From JBKPNX01 sp046732855 (GTDB taxonomy: Bacteria; Pseudomonadota; Alphaproteobacteria; Geminicoccales; Geminicoccaceae), in NCBI GenBank assembly GCA_046732855.1, contig JBKPNX010000133.1, positions 1 to 46,418 on the forward strand: DNA of 46,418 nucleotides, given 5' to 3'. The notes beneath the pieces are model-generated. The model worked only from the letters and a program-made list of their open reading frames with translations, ran no database searches and was not told where the DNA came from. Position numbers and translations under genes: made by a program. How positions within the stretch are numbered: the stretch's first letter is position 1; each line of letters starts with the position of its first letter. Shown in pieces: positions 8,092 to 15,987 of the stretch.

Positions 8092-9558
8092 ATGAAGGGG
8101 CGCAGACCGCACTTGTTCTCTGATACCCAGGTTGACAGCCAGCCGACGATCGCGCGCGAGGTTTTCGATCATCACCTCGACACCCTCACAAGCCGCAAAC
8201 AGGAGATAGAATTCGAGTACTTCGCCCGGCGGCTAGCTGAACGGACTATCTGTCCGAATCTGCGGCCACAGACCGGGCCAACCGGGGGCGGCGACTCCAA
8301 AGTTGACTCCGAAACCTATCCGGTGAGCGAGGAGGTTTCACAGCGCTGGTATCTGGGAGAGCCAGCGGCGGGCTGCGAGCGTTGGGCCTTCGCCTTCAGC
8401 GCAAAGAAGAGGTGGAAGCAGAAGGTCCGCGATGATGTGGCGAGCATCGTCGGCACCGGGCGAGACTACACCCGCATCTACTTCATTACTAACCAATATG
8501 CCCGCGAGAAGGACCGAGCTGAGTTAGAGGACAAGCTGACGCGCGATACCGGCATCCGGGTGACGATTCTCGATCGGACCTGGATAATCGAGCAGGTATT
8601 CGACCGCAAACTCGTCGGCCTCGCGATCGAGGCACTAGGCATGACTGACGTGCGGGCGACTCGGATCGAAAAGACAGGCCCGCAGGACACCGAGCGATTA
8701 GCTGAGTTGCAACAGCTCGATGCTCAGATCGAAGACCCGGAGCGATACCGCCATACCCCATATGCACTTGCAGAAGACAGCCTTCGGGCAGCGCTGCTGT
8801 CACGAGGCTTGGGAAGACCGCGTGCGGAGGTCGACGGGAGGTTCTTGCGAGCCAAGCGCATCGCCGAGCAAGCGGGTTTCAGGCAACAGCAGGCGCGTAT
8901 TGCCTACAACCACGCTTGGACGACCTACTTCTGGTTCGACGACTTCGGTGAGTTCATCAAACTTCTTGATCAAGTGGAAGCGCTCGCGATCGGCTCAGAC
9001 AACGCGGTGGACGTCGAAGGTGTCGTGACCCTCTATTCGCTCGCTCGGCACGCGTTAGGGCAGGGCTTCCTCACTGAGGAAGACGCAAGGATGGAGGCTC
9101 GCCGCACCCGGCTTGTCTCAGAGCTTCAGCGCATTTCCGCGATTGAGGCCCGGCCGACGAATGCACTTGAGGCAAGAACGAGTCTGCTAATTCTCCACAT
9201 GGGTAATGCCCTCTATGAGGCAGATATAGCTTCGGCGTTCGATGAAGTCTGGACCGGATTAAGACAAATTTTGGAAGACGCGAAGGGGCTAACGGGCTTC
9301 GATGTCGAAAGGATTTTCGATCTTGTTTCCGAGTCGGGGAACACGCGCCCGAAAGTGAAGCCTTCGACAACTTGTTCGAGGAGATGGTCGAAGTTCTGGA
9401 GGCGAGAAAGAGCGAAGGTGAAGGCGGCAAGGCGTACCTGCACCGTGCCTGTCAAAAATTGGAGAAGGGTTTTTTCTACGAGGCGATACGATATTTTGGC
9501 CGGGCATCTGATCGCCTATTTCTTAAGGAGTATGAAGCTGATCTCGCTTTCGCGTTGA
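8092..9558 (+). CDS. Nuclease-like (PD-(D/E)XK-type) N-terminal part of a large frameshifted defence-type protein
   Basis: This is the 5' part of a gene that is interrupted by a one-base frameshift near 9336-9340, so residues after about codon 415 are out of frame. The start is uncertain. ATG at 8092 gives MKGRRPHLFSDT, the point where recognisable conservation begins; ATG at 8029 or the TTG at 7936 are alternatives. The N-terminal 190 residues carry FEYFARRLAERTICPNL, PQTGPTGGGDSKVDSETYPV, RWAFAFSAKKRWKQKVRDDV, RIYFITNQYAREKDR and ILDRTWIIEQVF. I recognise this block from large proteins in phage-defence neighbourhoods. The acidic residues of GGGDSKVD and the lysines of FSAKK are reasonable candidates for a PD-(D/E)XK nuclease centre (inference). 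The later part is helical and TPR-like. Base composition is visibly lower in GC than in neighbouring genes. Confidence 0.7.
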   Translation: MKGRRPHLFSDTQVDSQPTIAREVFDHHLDTLTSRKQEIEFEYFARRLAERTICPNLRPQTGPTGGGDSKVDSETYPVSEEVSQRWYLGEPAAGCERWAFAFSAKKRWKQKVRDDVASIVGTGRDYTRIYFITNQYAREKDRAELEDKLTRDTGIRVTILDRTWIIEQVFDRKLVGLAIEALGMTDVRATRIEKTGPQDTERLAELQQLDAQIEDPERYRHTPYALAEDSLRAALLSRGLGRPRAEVDGRFLRAKRIAEQAGFRQQQARIAYNHAWTTYFWFDDFGEFIKLLDQVEALAIGSDNAVDVEGVVTLYSLARHALGQGFLTEEDARMEARRTRLVSELQRISAIEARPTNALEARTSLLILHMGNALYEADIASAFDEVWTGLRQILEDAKGLTGFDVERIFDLVSESGNTRPKVKPSTTCSRRWSKFWRRERAKVKAARRTCTVPVKNWRRVFSTRRYDILAGHLIAYFLRSMKLISLSR

Positions 9559-11495
9559 TTGGCTCCAGCTACGCGTATGAGGCGGCTGGTCTGAACTGGG
9601 CGGCAAGAAATTTTGCGCTGGCAGCTGCGAGCCACGGGCTTGCCGCCTTCGAACGGCATGGCGGCATCGGCCCATATGCCTGGAGACCACTGAGTCGCCT
9701 TGCTGAAATGGAAGCAAAACTCGGGCGAGTTCCACAATTCCTGGCGGCCTACGAGCTGCAAATGATGCTATGGTCGCAAGGCGCGGTCACGGATGAGCAG
9801 CAATCTCAGATGGGGGAAGATAGGATCTCTTACGATGTCATCCTTGGCTCGATGCTGCTTGCCACGCGGTTTGCCGATCTTTCTGAGCTGACCAGCCTTC
9901 CGGATCCATTGGAGCGCCTCGGTCTTCCGAATGCCAGGATCGCGCTCCTCAAAGCTCTCGGGCATGAAGATACTCTTGGCGAAGAAGGTTCTATCCCCGC
10001 CTCTGAAACGGAACAGGAGATCGGCAAATTCTTCGAGGATTGGGCGCGGCAGAGAGAGAGATACGGGCTTCCGGAGAAGCCTGAATTCTCGCTCCATGAC
10101 ACCGTCGAGCTGTCGACGGTTGTGATCGGTTGTAGGATTTTTGTCTCCGCAGCCAATGATCTCACTGCCGTCGCAATTGCGGAATCTCTCTTAGGTGCGC
10201 TTGAGAGCTTACTCTCAACCAGCCTTGATCATCGGATCTGGCCGAATGTAGATCATTTCAAGGTAATTGTGCGGCAGTCATCGGAGTATATCGGACTACC
10301 TACTTTATCCTTTGAGACGGTTCGCGGAACAAGGCAAGCGGTCATCACTCATGGAACTACGCTAGACTTTAGCTCGCGTAAGGACCTTGAGGCTTATCCA
10401 GAATGGCTGAGCCGCACCGTTCTCGAGTTGGCAATTGCCGTGTTCTCGCCCTCGAATCCTGAGGAGTGGGCTGAGCAAGTTCTTGGAGAGGAACGGGGAT
10501 TCGCAAGAGCGATCACCTTCTCTAACGTGCCGCTGCTGACCGGCAGAGTTTTCGGTAGCACGCCGAAATTCAAAGCAGATGATTGGATTGGGGATGGCGA
10601 TCGATCATACCCCCTGAGGCGTGAAGAAACGCTCGAGGCGCCTCCGAAGCATTCGACCCCAGCCATCCCACTAAAGTTTGGAGAGGGAGATCCGCCGCCG
10701 GAGCTGCTTGATCGCTCGAAACTCCGCCACTCAGACATCCGCGTGATGTCGCTGATCGATGTAGCCAAATGGGATGAGGCGAAGTGGGCAGGTGTATTTT
10801 TCCAACACACCGACGATGTTGAGACCTACCCACCCATCCTGGGGTTGATGTTTCGAGAGGGCGCGCCGGCCAACGATATATTCGCGGCTTTGGAGGCGCG
10901 CCTCGGGAAGGTTGATGAGCGGAGAGCTCTTCGCGTCTCAATCATTCGAGGCGTCAGTGCCGCCAATCCAAGTCACTACGCCGTTGTGATCGGCTCACGG
11001 CATGATGATGCAGAGCAGCTTCGACCGGACAAGCAGTTTTTCTTTGTTTCCCGCATTCTATGGATGACGCCGGAGAGCAGCGAGAACCTGGACACCTTTC
11101 TAAAAGCATATCGACTTGGCGGCCGCTACATCCTTGCACCTGCCATCGTTCGTCCGAAAGGAGGCGTGCCCGAACGTAGCCGCCGCTATACCCTTGCACC
11201 TGGCATGATTCATCCGAAAGACGACCTCCCCGAACTGATGACCGAGCATGTGATATGCAAGTATGACCTGGAAGCTCGGCACGCTTGGCAAATCGGCGTG
11301 AACGATCCTGATATCGTTGCCTTAGACCCCGACGATCCACCCGTGATCCCGGCTCCAGTAGTGGACGCTCCCGTTCTCCGGGCTCTGGAACGGCTAAGAG
11401 CCAACGACCGCCGGTCTGGACAGCCGACCCATCTGTCGGGCAGCGGGGGCACCATCCGTCAGACATCCACGACTAGGCGGCGAGGTCCGCGCTGA
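9339..11495 (+). CDS. C-terminal part of the frameshifted nuclease-like protein
   Basis: This frame continues the protein of 8092-9558. The join reads ...FDLVSESG | EHAPESEAFDNLFEEMVEVL..., restored by adding one G to the GGGG run at 9336-9339. The first 200 residues look like helical repeats (ACQKLEKGFFYEAIRYFGRA, AYEAAGLNWAARNFALAAAS). The remainder has no domain I recognise. Near the C-terminus a 20-residue unit is tandemly duplicated (11121-11240). The last residues are low complexity, and the stop codon TGA at 11493-11495 lies inside the 3' end of the convergent cysI gene. This overlap suggests the original C-terminus was lost or altered at the junction. If the frame were restored the whole protein would be about 1,130 residues. 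Internal starts such as ATG 9384 exist, but an independent function for this fragment is unlikely. Confidence 0.65.
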   Translation, partial: EHAPESEAFDNLFEEMVEVLEARKSEGEGGKAYLHRACQKLEKGFFYEAIRYFGRASDRLFLKEYEADLAFALIGSSYAYEAAGLNWAARNFALAAASHGLAAFERHGGIGPYAWRPLSRLAEMEAKLGRVPQFLAAYELQMMLWSQGAVTDEQQSQMGEDRISYDVILGSMLLATRFADLSELTSLPDPLERLGLPNARIALLKALGHEDTLGEEGSIPASETEQEIGKFFEDWARQRERYGLPEKPEFSLHDTVELSTVVIGCRIFVSAANDLTAVAIAESLLGALESLLSTSLDHRIWPNVDHFKVIVRQSSEYIGLPTLSFETVRGTRQAVITHGTTLDFSSRKDLEAYPEWLSRTVLELAIAVFSPSNPEEWAEQVLGEERGFARAITFSNVPLLTGRVFGSTPKFKADDWIGDGDRSYPLRREETLEAPPKHSTPAIPLKFGEGDPPPELLDRSKLRHSDIRVMSLIDVAKWDEAKWAGVFFQHTDDVETYPPILGLMFREGAPANDIFAALEARLGKVDERRALRVSIIRGVSAANPSHYAVVIGSRHDDAEQLRPDKQFFFVSRILWMTPESSENLDTFLKAYRLGGRYILAPAIVRPKGGVPERSRRYTLAPGMIHPKDDLPELMTEHVICKYDLEARHAWQIGVNDPDIVALDPDDPPVIPAPVVDAPVLRALERLRANDRRSGQPTHLSGSGGTIRQTSTTRRRGPR
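11121..11240 (+). repeat. Two-copy 60-base in-frame tandem duplication
   Basis: Two adjacent 60-base units (11121-11180 and 11181-11240) encode RYILAPAIVRPKGGVPE and RYTLAPGMIHPKDDLPE. The shared core reads CTTGCACCTG and, farther on, CCGAAAG. The units have diverged at many positions but kept frame, so the duplication predates the frameshift at about 9338 or was maintained under selection. It lies within the C-terminal part of the nuclease-like protein. Confidence 0.75.
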
Positions 11496-13182
11496 GGTTG
11501 GCGTGGAAGTCGCGGCCGGAAGTGGTTGGCGCGATGTAGCCCTTGCGGATCACGAAGTCGCCGAAGCGCTCGCCGGGCTCGCGCTCCTTGGCGTAGCGCT
11601 CGATCAGCGGCGTCAGCGCCGCGACGATCTCGTCGTGGCCGACGTCCTGGCGGTACAGCTTGTTGAGGCGTGAGCCGTCGAAGGCAGCGCCAAGGTAGAG
11701 GTTGTATTTGCCCGGGGTCCGCCCGACCAGGCCGATCTCGGCGAGATAGGGACGCGCGCAGCCGTTCGGGCAGCCGGTCATGCGGATCACGATGTCGTCG
11801 TCGCGCAGACCGGCGCGGTCGGTCACCTCTTCGAGCGCCGTCACCAGGTCCGGCAGGTAGCGCTCGCTCTCGGCCAGCGCAAGGCCGCAGGTCGGCAGCG
11901 CGACGCAGGCGAGCGCGTTCAGCCGCAGCGCGCTGTGGTCGTTGTCGAGCCGGTATTGCGCGAGCAGCCGCTCGATCGCGCGCTTCTGGCGCGGCCGCAC
12001 GCGCGCGATCATCAGATTCTGGTTGGCGGTCAGGCGGAAGTCGCCCTTGTGCACGCGGGCGATCTCGGCAAGCCCGGTGCGCATCGGCTGGTCCGGCCGG
12101 TCCAGCACGCGGCCGTTCTGCACGAACAGCGTGTAGTGCCAGGCACCTTCGTGGTCCTGCACCCAGCCGTAGCGGTCGCCGGTGTGCTCGAAGGCGAACG
12201 GCCGCGGCGCCTCGAGGGCGTAGCCCAGGCGGCGCTCGACCTCGGCGCGGAACCAGTCGATGCCGCGGTCCTCGATCGTGTACTTGAGCCGGGCGTGCTT
12301 GCGATTGCTGCGATCGCCGTAGTCGCGTTGGACGAGGACCACTTTCTCGGCGACGTCGACGGCCTGCTCGGGCCGGCAGAAGCCGATGACGTCGGCGGTG
12401 CGCGGGAACGTCTCGGGCTCGCCATGCGTCATGCCCATGCCGCCGCCGACGGCGACGTCGTAGCCGACCACCTCATCGTTTTCGCCCGTGATGGCGATGA
12501 AGCCGAGGTCCTGCGCGAATACGTCGACGTCGTTGGACGGCGGCACGGCGACCACGGTCTTGAACTTGCGCGGCAGATAGTGGCGACCGTAGATCGGCTC
12601 CTCGTCCACTTGTGTATCGACCACCTTCTCGCCGTCCAGCCAGATCTCGTGGTAGGCGGCGGTGCGCGGGCTCAGATGGTTGCTGATCGCGCGCGCCAGC
12701 TCGAGCGCCGCCGCGTGCGCCCGCGACTGGTACGGATTCGGGTTACACATGACGTTGCGATTGACGTCGCCGCACGCCGCCACGGTGTCGAGGAGCGCCG
12801 TGTTGATCGCCTGCATGCTGCGCTTGAGATTGCTCTTGATCACGCCGTGGAACTGGAATGCCTGGCGCGTCGTGAGCCGGAGCGTGCCGTTGCCGTAGTC
12901 GGTCGCGATCCGGTCCATGGCGAGCCACTGGGCGGGCGTGCACACGCCGCCCGGCACGCGCACCCGGATCATGAACGAATACGCCTGCTCCATCTTCTTC
13001 TTGCGCCGATCGGGGCGCAGGTCGCGGTCGTCCTGCAGATAGGTGCCGTGGAACTTGGTGAGCTGGGCGTCATCTTCGGCGATCGCGCCGGTCTCGGCCT
13101 TGGCCAGACCATCCGCGATGCCGCCGCGCAGGAAGCGGCTCGCCTCCTTGATCGACTCGTTTTTTGACGGCGGTGCGCTCAT
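11473..13182 (-). CDS. cysI: Sulfite reductase hemoprotein beta subunit
   Basis: This 569-residue protein reduces sulfite to sulfide in the cytoplasm using a siroheme coupled to a [4Fe-4S] cluster, with electrons from the CysJ flavoprotein. The cysteine motifs that bind the coupled centre are present: CVALPTCGLALAESER and, downstream, MTGCPNGCARPYLAEIGL. N-terminal ferredoxin-like half-domain features (RVPGGVCTPAQW, TLRLTTRQAFQFHGV, NRNVMCNPNPYQSRAH) are also clear. The start ATG at 13180-13182 gives MSAPPSKNESIKEASRFLRG, typical of the family; the open frame further upstream runs into the dispersed repeat and is rejected. It lies 178 bases downstream of cysJ, separated by repeat copy 2. Its last 33 codons are duplicated at 7730-7828, and its 3' end overlaps the convergent nuclease-like gene by 23 bases. 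Confidence 0.95.
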   Translation of the reverse strand: MSAPPSKNESIKEASRFLRGGIADGLAKAETGAIAEDDAQLTKFHGTYLQDDRDLRPDRRKKKMEQAYSFMIRVRVPGGVCTPAQWLAMDRIATDYGNGTLRLTTRQAFQFHGVIKSNLKRSMQAINTALLDTVAACGDVNRNVMCNPNPYQSRAHAAALELARAISNHLSPRTAAYHEIWLDGEKVVDTQVDEEPIYGRHYLPRKFKTVVAVPPSNDVDVFAQDLGFIAITGENDEVVGYDVAVGGGMGMTHGEPETFPRTADVIGFCRPEQAVDVAEKVVLVQRDYGDRSNRKHARLKYTIEDRGIDWFRAEVERRLGYALEAPRPFAFEHTGDRYGWVQDHEGAWHYTLFVQNGRVLDRPDQPMRTGLAEIARVHKGDFRLTANQNLMIARVRPRQKRAIERLLAQYRLDNDHSALRLNALACVALPTCGLALAESERYLPDLVTALEEVTDRAGLRDDDIVIRMTGCPNGCARPYLAEIGLVGRTPGKYNLYLGAAFDGSRLNKLYRQDVGHDEIVAALTPLIERYAKEREPGERFGDFVIRKGYIAPTTSGRDFHANLSADLAA

Positions 13183-13233
13183 GGATGGCGGCTCCTGGTA
13201 CTCGGAATCACAAAGTGGTGCGCTTCGTTCCCC

Positions 13234-13321
13234 GTCATCGCGAGACCACGCAGCGGTCGTGGCGATCCAGATGATCGCGCATGCTCCTGATGCTTCGCGG
13301 CCTTCCGGCGCTCGCAATGAC
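13234..13321. repeat. Dispersed palindromic intergenic repeat, copy 2
   Basis: Outer arms GTCATCGCGAG and CTCGCAATGAC and the inner segment CGGTCGTGGCGATCCAG correspond to copies at 1394-1476 and 26573-26646. This copy lies between cysJ and cysI within a same-strand operon, so it is likely transcribed and could form a hairpin in the cysJ-cysI mRNA. The inner right arm is more degenerate than in copies 1 and 3. Confidence 0.75.
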
Positions 13322-13360
13322 GAGGATGTCGATCACTCCCCTTTTGCTGGAGGCCGGCTC

Positions 13361-15148
13361 CTAGTAGACGTCGCGCTGGTAGCGCCGCTGCTTCTTGAGG
13401 TCGACGAGGTAGGCCTCGGCCGATTCCGGCGAGCGCCCGGAACGGTCGGCGACGATCGCGGCGAGCGTCGCGTGGACATCCTTGGCCATCGCCTTCTCAT
13501 CGCCGCAGACGTAGAGGTGCGCGCCGTCCTCGAGCCAGGCGAACAGCTCGGCGCGGCGCTGCCGCAGCCGGTGCTGCACGTAGATTTTCTCCGGCTGATC
13601 GCGCGAGAATGCGAGGTCGAGCCGGGTCAGCGCGCCATCCTTCAGCCAGTCCTGCCATTCGAGCTGGTAGAGGAAGTCGTGGGTGAAGTTGCGCTCGCCG
13701 AAGAACAGCCAGTTGCGCCCGCCGGCCCCGGTTGCCTGCCGCTGCTGCACAAACGCGCGAAACGGCGCGACGCCGGTGCCGGGACCGATCATGATGACCG
13801 GACGGTCCGGCTCGTCCGGCAGGCGGAAGTTCTTGTTCGGCTTGACGTAGACCTGGAGCCGGTCGCCGGTCCGCAGCCGGTCGGCGACGAAGCCCGAGGC
13901 GACGCCGCGCCGCGCGCGGCCGTGACTGTCGTAGCGGACCACGCCGACCAGGAGATGCGCCTCGTCCGGGCTCGCCGCGAGCGCTGAGGCCACCGAGTAA
14001 AGACGCGGCGGCAGCCTGCGCAAAAGACCGGTCAGCTGCGAAGGCGTCAGCGCAGCGGGGAAATCCTCGAGCAGATCGACGATCTGCCGACCCTCGACGT
14101 ACGTGCGCCAGGCGTCGCCCGCGAGCACGTCGCGCAGCCGCGGGTCGGGATTTAGCCCGGCGTACGCCTCCATCACCTGGCGCGACAGAACCGTGATGTC
14201 GAACTCGCTCGCGAGCTGGGTGCGCAGCGCGCCATCGCTATCGAGACTCGCCGCGCGCAGCACCGCCTCGACCATAGCCGGCTCGTTCTCCGGCACGATG
14301 CCGAGCGAATCGCCGGGCTCGAAGGTCAGCCCTGAACCCGCGAGCGACAGTTCCAGATGGATCGTCTGCTTGGTCGAGCGGCTGCTGTTGAGATTGATGC
14401 TCTCGGTGATCTCGGCCGAAAACGGATTGGCCTTGGAATAGAGCGACGCCGCCGGCGCGGCGAAGTCGACGTGGATGATGTCGCCGCCGCGGACGACCGC
14501 TGCCGGGTGTGGCTCGGCGCGCTTGGCCAGCTCCTCGAGCGCGCTGTCCGACCAAGCCGCCGCCTGGGCCTCATAGTCGAGATCGCACTCGACCCGCGGC
14601 GCGATGCGCTCGCCGCCCAGCGCCTCGAGGCGGGCATCGATGCGCCGCCCCACCTCGCAGAAGTTGAGATAGCTCGAATCGCCGAGCGCGAGCACGGCAA
14701 AGCGCGCCGCCTCGAAACGCGGCGCGTCCTCGGCCATGAGCGCCTCATAGAACTCGGCGGCGCGCTCGGGCGGATCGCCCTCGCCCCAGGTGCTGGCGAT
14801 GACCAGGAGGTTGCGCTGATCTGCGATCTCTGCCGGGCTGACCTCGGCCATGTCGAGCAGCCGGGCGGCAAACCCCTGCTTGACGGCAGCCTTCTTGAGG
14901 TCGGCGCCGATGCCCTCGGCATTGCCCGATTCGGTGGCGTAGAGGATCGTCAGCGGAATCCTGGTGCGCGGCGCGGCGGCGGGCGCGGCGAGTTGCGCGC
15001 CGCCGGTTGCGGCATGGTAGCCGGCGAGAAAGCCGCTCAGCCAGTGCCGCTGCTCGGCGTTGGTGCGCGCCATGACCGCGTTCAGCGCCTCGATGTGCTC
15101 GGGCGCGAATGGCGCCGTTTCCGGGAGCAGGGGCAGAGCAGCGGTCAT
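13361..15148 (-). CDS. cysJ: Sulfite reductase NADPH flavoprotein alpha subunit
   Basis: This 595-residue diflavin reductase passes electrons from NADPH through FAD and FMN to CysI. In order, it has a flavodoxin-like FMN domain (ILYATESGNAEGIGADL, STWGEGDPPERAAEFYEAL, LALGDSSYLNFCEVGRRID), an FAD-binding domain (RLYSVASALAASPDEAHL) and a NADPH-binding ferredoxin-reductase domain (MIGPGTGVAPFRAFVQQR, LYVCGDEKAMAKDVH). It ends in the family's typical C-terminal RYQRDVY. The ATG at 15146-15148 overlaps the stop of the upstream methyltransferase gene as ATGA, and a GGAGG lies six bases before it; an ATG two codons upstream sits directly on the ribosome binding site and is less likely. The very long open frame extending to 16357 is not a fusion protein, since its upstream part is an overlapping reading of the methyltransferase gene. 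Confidence 0.95.
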   Translation of the reverse strand: MTAALPLLPETAPFAPEHIEALNAVMARTNAEQRHWLSGFLAGYHAATGGAQLAAPAAAPRTRIPLTILYATESGNAEGIGADLKKAAVKQGFAARLLDMAEVSPAEIADQRNLLVIASTWGEGDPPERAAEFYEALMAEDAPRFEAARFAVLALGDSSYLNFCEVGRRIDARLEALGGERIAPRVECDLDYEAQAAAWSDSALEELAKRAEPHPAAVVRGGDIIHVDFAAPAASLYSKANPFSAEITESINLNSSRSTKQTIHLELSLAGSGLTFEPGDSLGIVPENEPAMVEAVLRAASLDSDGALRTQLASEFDITVLSRQVMEAYAGLNPDPRLRDVLAGDAWRTYVEGRQIVDLLEDFPAALTPSQLTGLLRRLPPRLYSVASALAASPDEAHLLVGVVRYDSHGRARRGVASGFVADRLRTGDRLQVYVKPNKNFRLPDEPDRPVIMIGPGTGVAPFRAFVQQRQATGAGGRNWLFFGERNFTHDFLYQLEWQDWLKDGALTRLDLAFSRDQPEKIYVQHRLRQRRAELFAWLEDGAHLYVCGDEKAMAKDVHATLAAIVADRSGRSPESAEAYLVDLKKQRRYQRDVY

Positions 15149-15987
15149 GGCCATCCTCCGCGCGCGCCGGCGGCCTCGGGCACGGGCCGGTGGACGAGAC
15201 GTGCCGGTGCGATCTGCTGGCTCATGGCGAGAAGCGCGCCGAGGCCAACCACGGGCCCGATCACGATGAGCGTCGGGGCGCCGGGCTGAAGGTCGGCGGC
15301 GTCCGCAGCCGCCCTGCCGAGGGTCGTGCGCACGCAGCGCTGGCGCGCCGTGGTCGCATCGCCGAGCAGCGCCACCGCCTCGTCGGCAGCGCGGCCCCCG
15401 GCGATTAGGGCTTCGGCGATCTCCGCGAGACGCCCGAGCGCCATGTACAGGACGAGCGTGCGCGCGCCGCGCGCGAGCGCCGCCCAGTCGATCTCGCGCG
15501 GCACGCCGCCCCCGGCGCCGTGCCCGGTGACCAGCGCGACGGAGGGCGAGAGCGTGCGATGGGTCAGCGGGATGCCGGCGTAGGCGAGGCCGCCGATCCC
15601 GGACGTGATCCCCGGTACCACCCGGAACGGCACGCCGGCCGCGACGAGCGCGAGCGCCTCCTCGCCGCCGCGACCGAACACGAACGGATCGCCGCCCTTG
15701 AGGCGCAGCACGCGCAGGCCGGTCCGCGCGAGCTCGATCAGGCGCTGGTTGATCCGAAGCTGCGCCGCTCCGGGGCGCCCGGAGCGCTTGCCGACCGGCT
15801 CGACCCGGGCGGCGGGGCCGGCAAGCGCCAGGATCTCGGGCGCGACCAGGGCGTCGTGCAGCACGACGTCGGCGCAGCCCAGCCCATGAGCGCCGTGCAG
15901 CGTGAGCAGGCCGGGGTCGCCCGGCCCGGCGCCGACCAGCCAGACGCTGCCCGGCGCGAATTCGGGCAATTCGAGCTGCACTCTCAC
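15145..15987 (-). CDS. cobA: Uroporphyrinogen-III C-methyltransferase
   Basis: This 280-residue SAM-dependent enzyme methylates uroporphyrinogen III at C2 and C7 to precorrin-2, the first step towards the siroheme of CysI. The family signatures VWLVGAGPGDPGLLTLHG, ADVVLHDALV, LRLKGGDPFVFGRGGEE and VVPGITSGIGGLAYAGIPLTHR are all present. Activity corresponds to the C-terminal half of enterobacterial CysG, which is here a separate protein. The GTG start at 15985-15987 overlaps the upstream cysH stop as GTGA, and the stop overlaps the cysJ start as ATGA, so translation is probably coupled along the operon. Confidence 0.93.
   Translation of the reverse strand: MRVQLELPEFAPGSVWLVGAGPGDPGLLTLHGAHGLGCADVVLHDALVAPEILALAGPAARVEPVGKRSGRPGAAQLRINQRLIELARTGLRVLRLKGGDPFVFGRGGEEALALVAAGVPFRVVPGITSGIGGLAYAGIPLTHRTLSPSVALVTGHGAGGGVPREIDWAALARGARTLVLYMALGRLAEIAEALIAGGRAADEAVALLGDATTARQRCVRTTLGRAAADAADLQPGAPTLIVIGPVVGLGALLAMSQQIAPARLVHRPVPEAAGARGGWP

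Noticed and set aside
7829..11472. Insertion sequence or prophage as the vehicle of the accessory segment
   Set aside because: No transposase, integrase, terminal inverted repeat or phage gene was found; the flanking direct repeats are gene tails.
11935..13167. A 410-codon plus-strand open frame
   Set aside because: It is antisense to cysI and results from GC-rich codon structure.
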